The position numbers and the translations under genes are program-made. The notes under the pieces were generated by a model, which saw nothing but the letters and a program-made list of their open reading frames with translations, was not told the origin of the DNA and did no database searches. From Sparus aurata (taxonomy: Eukaryota > Chordata > Actinopteri > Spariformes > Sparidae), in contig NC_044189.1 of the NCBI RefSeq assembly GCF_900880675.1, positions 7,591,793 to 7,655,792 of the forward strand: DNA of 64,000 nt, written 5' to 3'. Below, piece by piece: positions 42,373 to 55,405 of this stretch; the first letter of the stretch is position 1; each line of letters opens with the position of its first letter.

Positions 42373-42625
42373 TTAAAGGATTAGTTCTACCAACACAGAA
42401 AATCCAGACATTAACTACTCTCCCCGATTCTGTCCCAAATCTGAACTTCGAAGCAAAAGCAGTGCAGAATTCTCCTGAACAACTTGAAGCAGACGGGGAC
42501 TCGTTTTAAACATCCAAAAAAACATAAAATGGCTCCGCACAGCTTGTCCGGCATAATCCAAGTCTTTGGAAGCCCTGAGATCCCAAACTGAGTTGAAAAG
42601 ATGTGATGTACACACCCTCAACATA
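42373..42625 (+). mobile_element. Truncated TTAAAGGA-family MITE
   Basis: Starts TTAAAGGATTAGTTCTACCA and shares GACGGGGACTCGTTTTAAAC and CAGCTTGTCCGGCATAATCC with the copies at 49224 and 57623. The right terminus is missing. Confidence 0.7.
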
Positions 42626-45600
42626 ATGACATATCATGTTTTTACGATATAAAAATAGGTATGACATGACAGGACGTCGGCTGTATCAAAAACAAATGAC
42701 CTCTTAACTAGAGCAGGAAAAAACACATCCTGCTGCCAGTCGGCACGGTATTACAGAGAAATCATAACAAGGGAAATGTAATACCTCACTGCCAAGTGCA
42801 GACATGAAGATCCGTAGACACAAGAACGAAAGAATGAAAGAAAGAAAGAAAAGGCTCAAATTGGCCTTTTCTGAATGATACATCTACATTTATCTCATGT
42901 ACTATTCTTATTAGCCAATGACATTTTGTACCCACTTCAAAATATGTCTCAGTCTTCATCTCTGAGCCAAGATCTCCTTTAATCCTCCCAATTATTTTTC
43001 TGATCTAACCAATGTGGGTCATGATCTTCCCTTTGAGCAAATAAGGAGTCAGGGCAGGAATTCAGAGTAGGCGTAGCAACCTTTGATGTAAAATCAGGTA
43101 AGAAGGGTTCACATCTGGGAAACAGATTTACCAGTCACAGTTTGTGAGAGTGCTGTTGTTCAACTCAAGATGAAAATACAAAGGAAGGAACTCAACACAC
43201 ACTTCTCACAGCCTGCAGCAAGTCAGCAGTAGTATTTGCATGAATTGTGCAGGACAAGTTTAACACCGCTAACACCTGATACTCTTTGTTGACATGAGGA
43301 TCTAAAGACGATTTAAGTCTTTAGGTTAATTATCATTCCATGCTGTCAATCACTCCTCCCATGCATGTTCATTCATTATTCCAGCTGTCATTGTCTGGAG
43401 TCGTCAATTAAGTTATCAGCTGTTCACATTAGCCAGCCACATCATTTTTACAGATGGAAGCCCTGAGGGGCCAGCAAAGACTTCTTTATCTTCTGGTGAT
43501 CCATTTACTAAGTCAGATCTAAATTGATATTCATTCCTGTGATTGACTTGATAATTGGTGGAGTTTTACCAGGATAATCTTTTCTAAATTCCTTATTTCT
43601 TTGACATTGCTTTTTCTTGGTTGTGAAAACAGGTGAGAAACAGTAAAAACATTTCTAGAGTGTGAAACCAAGTGGAAAACTTTTTTCAGGACCATCTTAA
43701 AATCTTTAAAAATTCTCTCTCTCTCTCATTCTGGTCACTCACTTTCACGTGTGGAGAAGTCGACCCACAACTCGCTCTCACACAGAAGAAAGAAAATTCT
43801 CCTGAGATTGTACTCAAACCGGATCACTGGATTTCTATAACAGCCTGAAATAGCAGCACAAACAGTGACTTTCACAAAAGACTCTGCAAGGATTAGTTTC
43901 ACTACCTGCAGCAGCAGGGCTAAATTCAGTTCTGTCCAGATTCCAGGTGAAACGCTCATGTTTCAAATAAAAACACCAGGCAGGTCTGGCGCTCTGGAGG
44001 AGAGATTTCAATCTTAAAACTCTGTTGGCGACAAGACAATGTGCACCGCGTGTCTATTGTGTCTGCTTTAGATGTTTACAAGCCTGCACAGACGAGGCCC
44101 AGTCTATCAGGGGGATAATGTTTTTTTAATTTCTTCGGTGTGTTCAAAGATTTCCATTTAACACGACTGATAAAGAAGACATGTCATCACAGGCATGCAC
44201 TGCATAGCTGGCACAAGTGGGTGGTTGTGATGAAAGTAATCACTTTCTTCGGAACTGCTTCAACAGAAGGCATCCCGTATGTGACTCTGTAACAGCGAAC
44301 ACATTAGCAGCTCAGAGGAACTGCTTTTTAACTCAACCATGACTGAAGCCATTGTTAGACTCCAAAATATTTGGCAGCTAGTCGAGTCGAGTCCTCATGA
44401 AAGATCTGAAGCCAGAACAGAAGTGCCTTAAACCTGCATTTTCGCTCGTGGCAATCAGGGGCAGCTCCACAGGCTTATGAGAGAATGACCCTACTCAATT
44501 CATATGATTTATTACCTCAGTTAACTGTTTCCTGAGGAGTTTATTGTCTCAAATGCTGGTTTGTAGTCTTCTTCAGTACAGCATGATGTTCATTTTGTAA
44601 ATTTAGACCCCCTATAGAGTAAAATAAACCATAAAGCAGGGGATGCTCGAGGGCATGGCTACCTTGTGAGTGACTACCACAGTTTCTAAGTCAGATCCAA
44701 TCGGGATATGTTCCCCAGCTTCACTGTCGCGTCTGGCTCCAAAAAAACAAGCTTGACGACGGCCATAGATGAGAGCGACTGTACGTCACGTCCCTGTCGG
44801 CTTTGGGTGAAAGCAAATTCTGTGAAAATGCTGGCAACAAACAGAAAACCGCTCGTAAGAGACATGCCTAAAAGCTGCTTTTGTTGCATGTCCATCATCC
44901 ACTATTTCTTTAACGTTTTCCATATAAAACTGCCGAACATAGATCGACTACAACACGACATGATTGTTTGCCTGTCTGGCCATCAGATTTAGGCAAAAAA
45001 TCCATACAATATTCTTGTTTTACGCTATTAAATTGGCAGAGACCTCAGAATTGGTTGAAAAAAAGGTAGAAAAAGTCGAATGCCATCAATAATATACGTT
45101 ATTATCTGTACAGATGAAAAAAAAACAACAACAACAAATGAGTGAAAGCTAACTCTCTACTTTAAAACACCTTTCCATCAGTACCAAGGTTACATCACAA
45201 CCTCTCATCCATCAACGCAGAGAGCAAACAACTTCAGAGGATTAATATATTTCAATGGGCAGATGTGACCTCACAGACGGGTGAAGGATTTGGTTTGAAA
45301 GCTTACCAGAACACTTACAAATGACCTTTTGGATACACACCCTTACAGAAATCTCCACCCTGACACTCAAAATGTGATGGGACAAGTATCTGCTGGACCG
45401 GATGACATTGACCGTGGACGTTATGCAACGGTCCTGTGTCAGAGCCAAATAAGCTTTTGTTCTCTTTCTTAATCAGTGCAAAAACCTCTGAGTGACTGCG
45501 AGTCCAACCCAAAATGTGGGTTTTTTTACAACCTGGGAACGAAATGCAACAGACAACTTGTCTGTCTCCAGAAACGCTGATGCCAGGAAACGCCCTGAAT

Positions 45601-45754
45601 AGCAAAATAATAATATAATAAGAAAATAAAGGCGGAGGGTGTGTTCTCTGCAGATAGACACTACCACACACCTTTAGTGGGTCATAATGGTGATGATTGA
45701 TATTAACCAGCAAACTCCCTCACAGCTACTCAGTTACCAGTTAAATTAGCAGCA
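42626..45754. other. Intergenic sequence without recognised gene
   Basis: Contains a GAAA-type simple repeat (about 42826-42852), a CT-rich run (43712-43726), and a segment near 44605-44680 that resembles 29622-29695 (TAGAGTAAAAT ... ATAAAGCAGGG). ORFs here have no domain signal. Confidence 0.5.
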
Positions 45755-45935
45755 AAGGTCGGCTATGTCTCAGGGGTACAGCTGGTTGCTGGTTTGATTC
45801 CCCTGGTCTGCATGTTCGAAGCAGCCTTGGGCAAGATACTGAACCCCAGACTGCTCCTGATGTGCTGGTCGGCACCTCGCATGGCAGCCAGCGCCATCAA
45901 AACCGTCTGCTTAATGCCCTGAATGTAAAGTTACC
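45755..45935 (+). mobile_element. SINE fragment (tRNA-derived, fish type)
   Basis: A box B-like GGTTTGATTCC at 45791-45801 is followed by GCCTTGGGCAAGATACTGAA and GCATGGCAGCCAGCGCC, the conserved body of a widespread fish SINE. The 5' tRNA half is degraded. Confidence 0.65.
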
Positions 45936-47657
45936 AGTATCTGTCCATCAGGAAACTCCATGAATCACCACATTACTGTTACAGCCCAGTTCAGAGGCTG
46001 ATCTTTGGGAGGCTGCTGGTAGTTAGGAGTTACTTTAGCAACAATTGAAGCTATCAGTCCAAAGCTGAGGCAGAGCAGCTGGAGCACAGCTGATAGAAAA
46101 CAAGATGATATGTTCTCCATAAAATGAGATCCAGTTTCCCCCCAAATCATGTCATGAACTTATGCAGTTGGGTTTTTGTACCATAGTCTGTGAAGCAGGA
46201 TCCCCCGAAACTCCGCCGGTGACCCACTTTTTATACGTCCATGGCAGCCTAGAAAAATGAAGAGAGCGTTTAATGGATGCAAAAAACTAGTGTAAGCCAC
46301 TGAGTGCAGGATGAGTCATCAACATTTTTAAGCATTATTGAGAGAGACACAAACTAAAATATGATTAGGGATACTTACAGAGCGACTTTCTAGCCATTAT
46401 TTGACCTGATACGGGCGTACAAGTGAGATAGGGAGCAAGACACACATGATTAAAACAGTAAAAAGTTGATTTTGACTTCATGGGAACTTTAAGATGTTTT
46501 TACACATTCAAAACTAAGAGTTATCGTCAGACAGTAATGAGGGGTGATCTGTTCCAGGAAGCCAGGAAGTGTTTCGGTTACTCAGAGTGATAACATTGAG
46601 ACAGCCTTATTGAGCCTTAATCAAACTCAAATCTTAACAACAAAGGTTAACTGCTGGCTCAAAGAGCTTTAGCGGTTCTCAGCTGACTGATGAATGTTTA
46701 TGTGTATTTTATTGCATTTCCATAGCTTGTGTGTGTTGTGGTTTTATGACCGCTGAAAGCTGTAATGACACTGAAATAAAAGAGTTAAAAAGGATCGAAA
46801 GCTATAAACTCTCTGTGCAGCGTATCAGTTTCACTCTTTGTATTGTAGCTATGTTAAACTGGATTGTTCCTATTGAAATTAATTGAAATAACTATTAATA
46901 TTGGCTTTTAGAGAGAGCTACAAGCTGTGCATCTGAATCAGCACACATACGTTTAGGAACGGTAACTGAAGGTGAAGAGAAATTATAGTATTTAGCCGCT
47001 AAATCCACTGTGATCTTTTAATAAGTCAGTAAATCTCTAATTGTTTGACATTTGAAGGTTACATGAATCAGCTGCCCAAGCGCCAAGTCTTCATCGCCAA
47101 GAAACAGTTTGAGAGTTTGCCAGAGTAATAAATGAAAAAGAAGATGAAAAGAAAACGATGGTTGTCAGACAGTTTGATATGATGAACCAATAATCAGGAG
47201 GCTTCCACAGAATCTGACAAGATAAGCACAAACTCATTCCAACAATAGTTGTGTCGCTTGCCAAAGCAGACACACCTCGTGTCAGGGCCACTTCCATTTT
47301 CACCTCTTTGCCTCTCTGCATGGATGCATCTATGATTATGTTATTATTGGGATATTAGCAGTACATGTAATGTGTAAGTGGTAACTTCCCTTTGACAGTT
47401 AAACACGGGTTGCTATAGTTATGGTTTGGAAAATGAAAAGTAATCCCATTGTGTATATGTTCAGAACAAATCTCCGTATTTATAATCAACTTACTGGTGT
47501 ATCAGACTTTCTACCATCTGGGATTCATATGAGTCAGTTTACTGTTTGGGATGTATGTTAGGGCTGCATTGTGACATATGCATAGAAATTGTACATGCAT
47601 GCGTAGAGGGATGCATCTAATACACTGAGGTGTTGCACACGACATTTATTTTGTGTC
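45936..47657. other. Intergenic sequence, nothing recognised
   Basis: AT-rich unique-looking DNA. No exon, repeat terminus or conserved motif was recognised. Confidence 0.45.
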
Positions 47658-48301
47658 GATAACTGTACATTTACTCGACTACATTGCAGAGATGACATAT
47701 CGTGCTCTTTACTCCACTTCATTTTGCTGATGGTGACTGTTTCTTCTTACTTTAAAGAACAAGACTTTATGTTCAAACCGATGACAAGCTCCTGCGTGAT
47801 GGATTGTCAGAGTCGACACCGGCCCCGGAGGCAGAAAATGAGCGGTTTAAAGTCAAACTGCAGTGACTTCAGAAGCGCCCTTCAAACAATTTGCATACTT
47901 TGTCCATCAATTTGCATTTTCATCTGTTTTTGAGATAAGATCATCCTTTATTGATCTCCCAGAGAGGAAAAGTAGGTGTGATAACTGTACATTTACTCGA
48001 CTACATTGCAGAGATGACATATCGTGCTCTTTACTCCACTTCATTTTGCTGATGGTGACTGTTCCTTCTTACTTTAAAGAACAAGACTTTATGTTCAAAC
48101 CGATGACAAGCTCCTGCGTGATGGATTGTCAGAGTCGACACCGGCCCCGGAGGCAGAAAATGAGCGGTTTAAAGTCAAACTGCAGTGACTTCAGAAGCGC
48201 CCTTCAAACAATTTGCATACTTTGTCCATCAATTTGCATTTTCATCTGTTTTTGAGATAAGATCATCCTTTATTGATCTCCCAGAGAGGAAAAGTAGGTG
48301 T
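47658..48301 (+). repeat. Recent 322-bp tandem duplication
   Basis: Copies 47658-47979 and 47980-48301 are identical as far as I can read, except one base (GTTTCTTCTT versus GTTCCTTCTT). The unit ends with ATCATCCTTTATTGATCTCC, similar to tails of fish retroposons. Two identical short ORFs here arise from the duplication. Confidence 0.95.
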
Positions 48302-48319
48302 GATTACAGCAGCATGAGG

Positions 48320-48565
48320 ATCAAATCAAATCAAATCAAATCAATTCTATTTATATAGCCAAAAGTCACAATCACATTAGACTTACAGTGGCAGTGGATA
48401 AAAGGCAGTTTTTTTTCTCACCACTGCCACCAAGTGCCCGCTCATGGGGGAAATGATGTGTCTCTGTAAATAAATAAATCCAGAGTATGTTCTGGACCTG
48501 CTCAAAGTGTCATGAGATGACCTTTGCTGTGCATTGGCGCCATACAAATAAAGATTGATTGACAG
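48320..48565 (+). repeat. Retroposon-like repeat with TTGATTGA tail
   Basis: (ATCAA)n at about 48319-48342, then TTTATATAGCC(AAAAGTCACAATC), and at the end GGCGCCATACAAATAAAGATTGATTGA. These are typical of fish LINE/SINE 3' ends. The family was not determined. Confidence 0.5.
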
Positions 48566-49223
48566 AGAAATCAAGAAATAACTAAGGAGAAAATGTATGG
48601 AATAAGATTTTAATAACAAAAACAACAGACTACACAGAGCAATTTCACTTAAATTTACAATAGCAATAAAGCAACATTTGGGTTAAGTGTCAGACTCTTC
48701 TGTTGTTTTGGTACAATGATGTGCCGTTGTCAGCTATCTTGCCTTCATGTGGGAAGTGTCACCTCAATGATGGTGAAGTAAATCTAGACAAAGATTAGAT
48801 TTTATCACTGGGTTTGACAATCATTGTTTTGCAGGGCCCATCTAATATGTGTAATCAAGCTGAGTAAACAGCTCAGTGTCAGGGCTGTTGCATGTGAAGA
48901 GAGAAGCTGGGTGCGCCTGAGATAACACAGGCTGATAAAAACCTGTCCAGTGTGGTCCTGGAATGTGGAGCATACCACATATTGTTTGAGTTTAAGGGGA
49001 TCAGGAGGTAACCAAACTTTACTGATCGGAAGCTAAATTATTAACAGCAACAAACTATAGACTGTGTGTGATGTCAATTTACAATCGATTGCTTTGACAT
49101 ACGTGCATGAACGTCTGTGTTCTTTAATCTTTCTCAGACAGAGTCGCATCTTTGTGCCGCCAGATCTGGACTGGTTGTCACCTGTTCGAGAGGGGAGTTT
49201 CCCATTAGGAATCAGGTTTAAGA
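48566..49223. other. Intergenic sequence, nothing recognised
   Basis: No exon-like feature or mobile element terminus was seen. Confidence 0.45.
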
Positions 49224-49743
49224 TTAAAGGATAAATTCACCCAAAAATGTCAGATGTAGTTGTTAGTTACTCACCCCATAGCTGATTGGAAAGTTTGGGG
49301 AAGTTTTGTAGTATACAAAACATTTCTGGAGCTTCCCTTAAACAACTGACGTGGATGAGGACTCACTATAAAATGTAAAAAAAGCAGTTCGACAATTGCT
49401 CAAAAACTACATCAAATGGGTCCATACAGCTTGTTTGTACATCAAGTACATGCTAACGCTTTGAGCTTTGCAGCTACAGTGAAAGTTTTAAAATGGTTTT
49501 AATAACATCTTTTCAAATAAATGTGGGGCTTCTAGAGAGCTGGATTACACCGGACAAGCTGTGTGATGCTTTTATTCTGTGTTTTATTGCATTTTAAAAC
49601 AAATCTTCAGTTGTTTAGGAGAACGGTGCAAGTCTGTTTTGCTGTGAAGCTCCAGAAATGCAGCGTGGAGTATGAAACTTAACCTGCATGAGGATGAGTA
49701 GATAACGCCTGGATTTTCATTTTTGGGTGAACTTATCCTTTAA
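49224..49743. mobile_element. Complete TTAAAGGA-family MITE, 520 bp
   Basis: TTAAAGGATAAATTCACCCA at the left and TTTTTGGGTGAACTTATCCTTTAA at the right are inverted complements with one or two mismatches. TTAA at both tips is the likely target duplication. No coding capacity. It is the most complete of at least five family members here (19725, 21800, 42373, 49224, 57623). Confidence 0.85.
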
Positions 49744-52264
49744 AACAACATCATAAGGAAAAGATAAGGGGCAAGCTGAGCATACAAGCAGTGGGGAGCT
49801 TGGTGAGGAAAGTATGTTGTAAACAGTTTTTATGATTTTGAATGATCAGAACAGAAACACTTAATCTTGGCGAGTAAGTTTCAGATGCTTCTTAAGAGAA
49901 GTGGACACATCACTGATGTGAGGCAGTCAGGAGCTGAGCTGAGCTGGGTGTGGTGCTGACAATAACGGACAATGGAGACAGTATTGGAAAAACATTCCTG
50001 GCTCGGAGTTTCAGGCAGACTTGGAGCAGATTGAGTAATTTCCTGTGTGACCTTCAGCGCAGATAAAGGAAGAAATCCTTTGCTCATAAGTGGCCGATGA
50101 AAGACTTACAATGACGGTAAAGCTGAGTTCGCTGAAATGAAAGGAGAAACCTTACAAAATTCTGATGTATCCCAGTTGGAATTGTGGTACTTTCTGTTTC
50201 TAAAAATAACATGGTGTGGGAATTTAGTGTTTTTAGCAGCACAGTGAGGTGAAGTTGACCACTTGAGTCATCGTAACACGGTCTAATGCCTCGACGTGGG
50301 TTTATTGCATCAGAAATCAAACCTGTCCCGGTTGCCCTCAAGTAAAAGCCAGTTTTCTCATCATGAAACTCTGCTCATTTTCACACTTGCCCAACCTGCT
50401 GCAGAAAGTACCCCCCCCCCCTCCAGCTGAACGCCTGACAGTTGCTGTCAACACTTTCAGATTCCCTGAACAACACTTACAAGAAATTACTGGTTTGTAA
50501 TTAAAGTCATGTCAATGGAGTGCACTGTCATCAACAGTTCCGCACAAAAAAAGCACTGCGTCAGTTTTTATACATTTAGAAACAAATAAGATGAAGAGAA
50601 AGAAGTTCCCATCAGCTTTCTATAAGTTTATATAAATGCTCGAGCAGAGATAATAAAACCACAGTTTAGTTCACCTCTCGTCCCAATACAATCCCCTTTT
50701 CCAGCAGCAACCTGCCACCCGGCCTGACCACTGATGGTTCAACAGGAGAAGGAAGACCTGGTGGACTGGACTTACTGGGTGGTGCAGAGTGAACCACCTC
50801 CGGCTCAACATAAGCAAAACCTACAACTTGATTGTGGACTGAAGGACTACTAAGCCTCATCAGACACCTGTGGGGGGGATGTCGAGGTGTTTCACGCCAA
50901 TCCCATTTCTATTTTTTTCCCCTATCCCTCGTTTTTCGATCGTGCCTTTGCCCTTCAGAACAGAGTTAAAGTGGTAGTGTATGAAATCTCTCCCTATGAA
51001 ATGGGACAACCCTTCAAGCCCCTCATACGTCATCAGTAGTTTATTGAAAAAGACGCAACCAGACATTTCTGAACAATGTCTTCAGCTGTTGTGATTTCCT
51101 TGCGTTACTGTGGCTATCTGGGGATTATCATGAGAACGTTTGCCATTGATCTGACAGAGATAGAAAAGCATGGACACTCACAGTTCGTTCACTTCACTTG
51201 CTTCATTATCGGCCACTAGCAGTTTAATAGGCCAACAGTAGCAACCTGTACTCTACATCAGAGGAGAGGTACTGCTGGACCTCAGTTCAACTTCAGCCCT
51301 TGCTTGCCATCAAAGGGAGGAATGCAACATTGAAACATGTCCAAATGCAGGACTGTCAGGCACAAATCAGCAGTAAAAATGTAACTTTAGCAAGCTAGTT
51401 AGCTACCGGGATGGCCATCAAACTGTAAAACTTATCCTAACCAAAACCAGATTGTGTCCGAGGGAAAAGCTGAACTTGAGAGCCTGACACAGTCAGTCTG
51501 AACAGAAATAATGTTTACTGCTAACAGCAAAGTAACAAACAGCCTCTGTGTTGTCACGTAAATAACAAAGCTAAACACCTCACAGGACGTATACCCCCAA
51601 AACAGACAGTAGGTGCATCACTTATTATCAGTTATTAATTAATATCACTTATCACTCATTTCTACACTTTATTTCCACTAAAACAACCTAACGCACCATG
51701 TCAGTTTAAATTGGGTATATATTATCTCAAGACATAATCCAAACCCGCCCTAATCTGTGTTTTACAGTTCAGTGGAAGCATTCAGGATGTTGGCAATCAA
51801 ATAGTCAAAGTGAAAGCGATGTGCAAACAGATTGTTCAACTACCAACATGTTCAGAGAGATCACATGACGGCACAGTAAAACAAAGCCTGTGTAACCCAA
51901 CACTTTAAAGTTGTATTTATTCACAATTACTTAAGTAAATACCGTCACATGTTGGTCGAACAGCATGTGATGAAGAGCAACATACTGGCTTAAAGGGATA
52001 TTGTGCAGGATTAGCTGGTTGTATTTAGTTAAGGTGAAGTCATTTGACTGCTGAGTTTTGTTCTGTGGTTGTTAAATACGAACACTTCAAGTTGGAGAGC
52101 CACCAACTCAAAGCGTCTCTGGTTGCGGTCAAATGTCTTTCTGCAGAACTGCTGACGCCCAGATGACTCGGCAGAAACAGAAGCTGACATGTAATGGAAA
52201 TCTGTGATAAGTGATGATTATTTTTGAATTAGTCTATACATTGATTTTTAGGAAAATTCTTCAT
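49744..52264. other. Intergenic sequence, nothing recognised
   Basis: A C10 run lies at 50411-50420. No exon or mobile-element terminus was recognised. Confidence 0.45.
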
Positions 52265-52450
52265 AATATACTTTCCAGACCAAAAGTCCTGACTTAAACC
52301 CCATCGAGACCCTGTTGATTGAAGAAACAAGTCTGTGTCACACTAACACACTAAGCTGAAATTCCCGGATTCTGTCAAGAAGAGTTGTTCAAAAATCAGC
52401 CAGAGGACGACCAGAAACCTGTGGATGGCTATACAAAGCACCTAAATGAG
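52265..52450 (+). mobile_element. Tc1/mariner transposase remnant
   Basis: The frame at 52273 reads FQTKSPDLNPIETLLIEE, the SPDLNPIE motif around the second catalytic acid of Tc1-type transposases. Stops and indels follow, so only a relic remains. Confidence 0.75.
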
Positions 52451-52484
52451 GTGAAAATGACCAAATATTAGAATTACTGTCTAT

Positions 52485-52800
52485 ACACCGATCAGCCACA
52501 ACATTAAAACCACTGACAGGTGACGTAAATAACACCGATCATCTCATCACAATGCGATGTTCTGCAGGCAAACCTTGGGTGCTGGCCTTCATGTGAATGC
52601 TACTTGATGTAAACCACCCATCCAAACACTGTTGTGGACCAAGTACACCCCCTCATCACAACAACACGACGCGATGGCAGTGTCCCCCCCAGCAGGACAG
52701 TGTGCCCTGACACACCGCAAACACAGCTCGAGGAACACAATAAAAGGCCGAAGGTGTCGACCGGGCCTCCAAATTCCCCAGATCCCAATCTGATCGAAAG
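52485..52800 (+). repeat. Dispersed fish repeat (CCGATCAGCCACAACATTAA type)
   Basis: Starts with CCGATCAGCCACAACATTAA and AACCACTGACAGGTGACGTA, a sequence I recognise as a common repeat start in fish genomes. It may be part of the same mobile element as the Tc1 remnant just upstream. Confidence 0.5.
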
Positions 52801-52810
52801 ATGATTTGAT

Positions 52811-52933
52811 TTAAAGGTGCTCTTTGTAAGAAAAGTTGATTTGGAGTCTCAACCGCTGACCTGTCCAACAATCCCAAAGGGAGTTGGGAATGAGACTCAA
52901 AAAATCAACTTTTATTACAAATAGGACCTTTAA
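52811..52933. mobile_element. 123-bp MITE with TTAAAGGT ends
   Basis: The left arm TTAAAGGTGCTCTTTGTAAG (and about 25 bp more) and the right arm ending AATAGGACCTTTAA form an imperfect 45-bp inverted repeat around a roughly 30-bp loop. Confidence 0.8.
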
Positions 52934-55311
52934 GTGTCAGTGTTCAGTGTTCAGTAGTAGACTGAGAATCCAACTGGGAGAGACGCTACAATCTGTAAAT
53001 GCAACAACTATATAGATGCCTGATCAATTTAGTGGCTAACCACCTGTAATTTTGTGTATGTGTATCTTATAAACCCCCAGAGAACATACATCAAATACGT
53101 ACATAGAAAAAACCCTATACAAATATAAATATTAAGAAGAAAAAGTTGAGGAAAACAGGACATAAGAGAAACAGGAACCATTGAGCTGATCTCTCAATAA
53201 TGTACTAATTGTTCTACTAATATTTGTGTTTGGCGATGGAGACTCTGCACACGATGACATCATACATGTACATGCTTCCTGTATTTTAAGAAGGGGGTTT
53301 ATATCAACTGGTCACACACAGAAAGATATATTTCTTATTACTTAAATCTTTCTAATTCGACTGTTTTACTTGTGTTTGTTGTCGATGTTGTTACGATGAT
53401 TTGAACCAGCTGGTAGTCAATCACTGTCAGAGAGGTTGAAACACGTCTGTTCCTTCTGCTGCTGCACATTATCGAAAAGTTGCAAAGTATTATCTACTTA
53501 ATTGCTTTGTTATTTTTTTCTTTTTTCAGGCATCTCATTCTGTCCACCGTGAGCCTCAATATGCAGAGTGTGCAAAGTAAGTGTCACCAAAGTAAGATAT
53601 GACTTGTAGTTAAAGCAACATTGTGTTAGAAACTGGCATTTTTGCGTGATTGTCGCCCGAACAGTTTCTGACTGCATCTCCGCTATCGTTAATACAGATC
53701 CCAGGTCTGTCACAGCTTGTCAGACCTGATGTAGGTGCCGACTACAAACAAAACTCATTACATCGTGTTGAAAACTGTTATGTTGACATAAATGTGTGTA
53801 ACACTATGATCAACCACGGAAATTGTTTGCTGGAACCAAACGAAATATGCAAGTTCATGCTTCATTTGCTTTCATTTGATTTGGTCTGCTGACACCAGAC
53901 TACAACTGTGTAAATAATCATTAAAATCCAACCCATATTAGAAATGGAGGTTCGTTCTAGCCTTTATCAGAATTTGCCAACATTTAAAAGTTGACCTACG
54001 ATTCATTTTGCCCTTTAGGCATAAAACAGAACTGTAAGCCCGGCCTTATGATGTCTTAAGAATTTATCAATCTGGTTCCAAGGTACGCAAAGATGTGTTC
54101 GTACACGTTATCAAAACCTCCCCCACCTGTGATTTTCACAAATCCTCCCCTCTGCACGCTCTGCACAGGTGAGGTAATCTAATGGAAGACAAAAATGGTT
54201 TGGCCTGGTTGGTTTCAGGTTACGTCATCGAGAAATAAATTAATCATCAGACTGGTTTTCACCTTTTAGTGTCTGTGTCATCATTCATCAACACTTTTCG
54301 CTTGGAAACATGACGGATACAGAGCTTGTCTCTACTTTAATGAGTGGTGAAATATGTCATGCCATTTATAATAAAGTTGCCGATAGCAAACTTCATTTAT
54401 CTCAAATCATTTCCTTAAAACCATCACGGCCCAGAAAACACGACTCGCGGGGACTGAAGAAGCTCACGGGTTATCTCAATGAACCTTTTTGGAGAACAAA
54501 CCTGTTGGAAAAAAGTTCCTTCTTCTGTTTTTCCAAGTCATAACTCTCATGTTCTCGCACTTCACTGAGTTTGAACATCATGATCACTTGTTGTCACTTT
54601 CCCCCGAGGCAACGTGTCTCCAAACTGTTCCTGCTTGCAAATCAGTCATCAATGTATGAGTTCAACATCGTCATGACAGAGTTGAATAATGTCTTTGCAT
54701 CTGGTTTATGTGTTTAATAACAGCTGTTTTCCATTCAGGTTGTCTGTTTTGTGATGCAGTAGATTTTTGATTGCTAACGAGGACACAGACCCCCCCTCAG
54801 CCTCGGCCCGACTCCCCCGACCTGGTGAGTCTCTGCTAATCACACTTGAAAACCTGCCAAACCTGAAGGAATTTCACACACAAAGACAAAGCTCCCTGTA
54901 AACTCGGGGGCATCCGGCTCCGCTCGTCACAACCCGGCTGGTTAGATAAGGAAGATAATGATCACCGCTCACTTTCAGTAAACTGTGAGGGGACAAATCA
55001 TTTACTGTACATCGATATACAGACAAAGAGAGTTTAAGAGAATAATCTTTAAGATTTACATGTGATTGTAGCTTAACACTCTGCACACTTACAGGACACT
55101 TTGATAGGAATTAGCTTGCCACTACTGTGTAAGAGCACAATAGACCAGTTTTGAGGAAGTCTAATGGAATTCCTGGCATCCTGCGCACAGTGCACAGAGA
55201 TCTCCGGCCGTTACTCCCTCCTGGTCTGGTAAGAGGAGGCTGTTCCTCACGAGGGGAGGGACTTAACAGCTGGACCTGCTCTATATCTGACCGTGAGCAC
55301 AGAGGAATACG
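52934..55311. other. Intergenic sequence with weak exon-like segments
   Basis: A 48-nt segment at 53530-53577 lies between a TTTTTTCAG acceptor and a GTAAGT donor, and a donor (CTG|GTGAGT) occurs at about 54826. Neither can be tied to a gene. Confidence 0.35.
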
Positions 55312-55405
55312 TCTGAGATGTTGGGAACTCCCCAATATCTCTGATACCAGCTGAGGCCGACTGCTGACCGCTGCTGAAGAGAGTGGGACTTTCCACAAAC
55401 TTCAG
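55312..55405 (+). other. Possible non-coding first exon of the epiplakin gene
   Basis: A TATA-like CTATATCT at 55281-55288 lies about 30 bp upstream of the proposed start. The segment ends at a strong donor (CTTCAG|GTAAGA). No long ORF crosses it. Linkage to the coding exon at 60917 is inference from position and strand. Confidence 0.35.

Noticed and set aside
45315..45713. 132-codon minus-strand ORF
   Set aside because: No recognised domain, no splice context. Probably chance or part of an unidentified repeat.
47658..48301. CRISPR-like or satellite array
   Set aside because: Only two long adjacent copies without spacers, so a simple tandem duplication in a eukaryotic genome.
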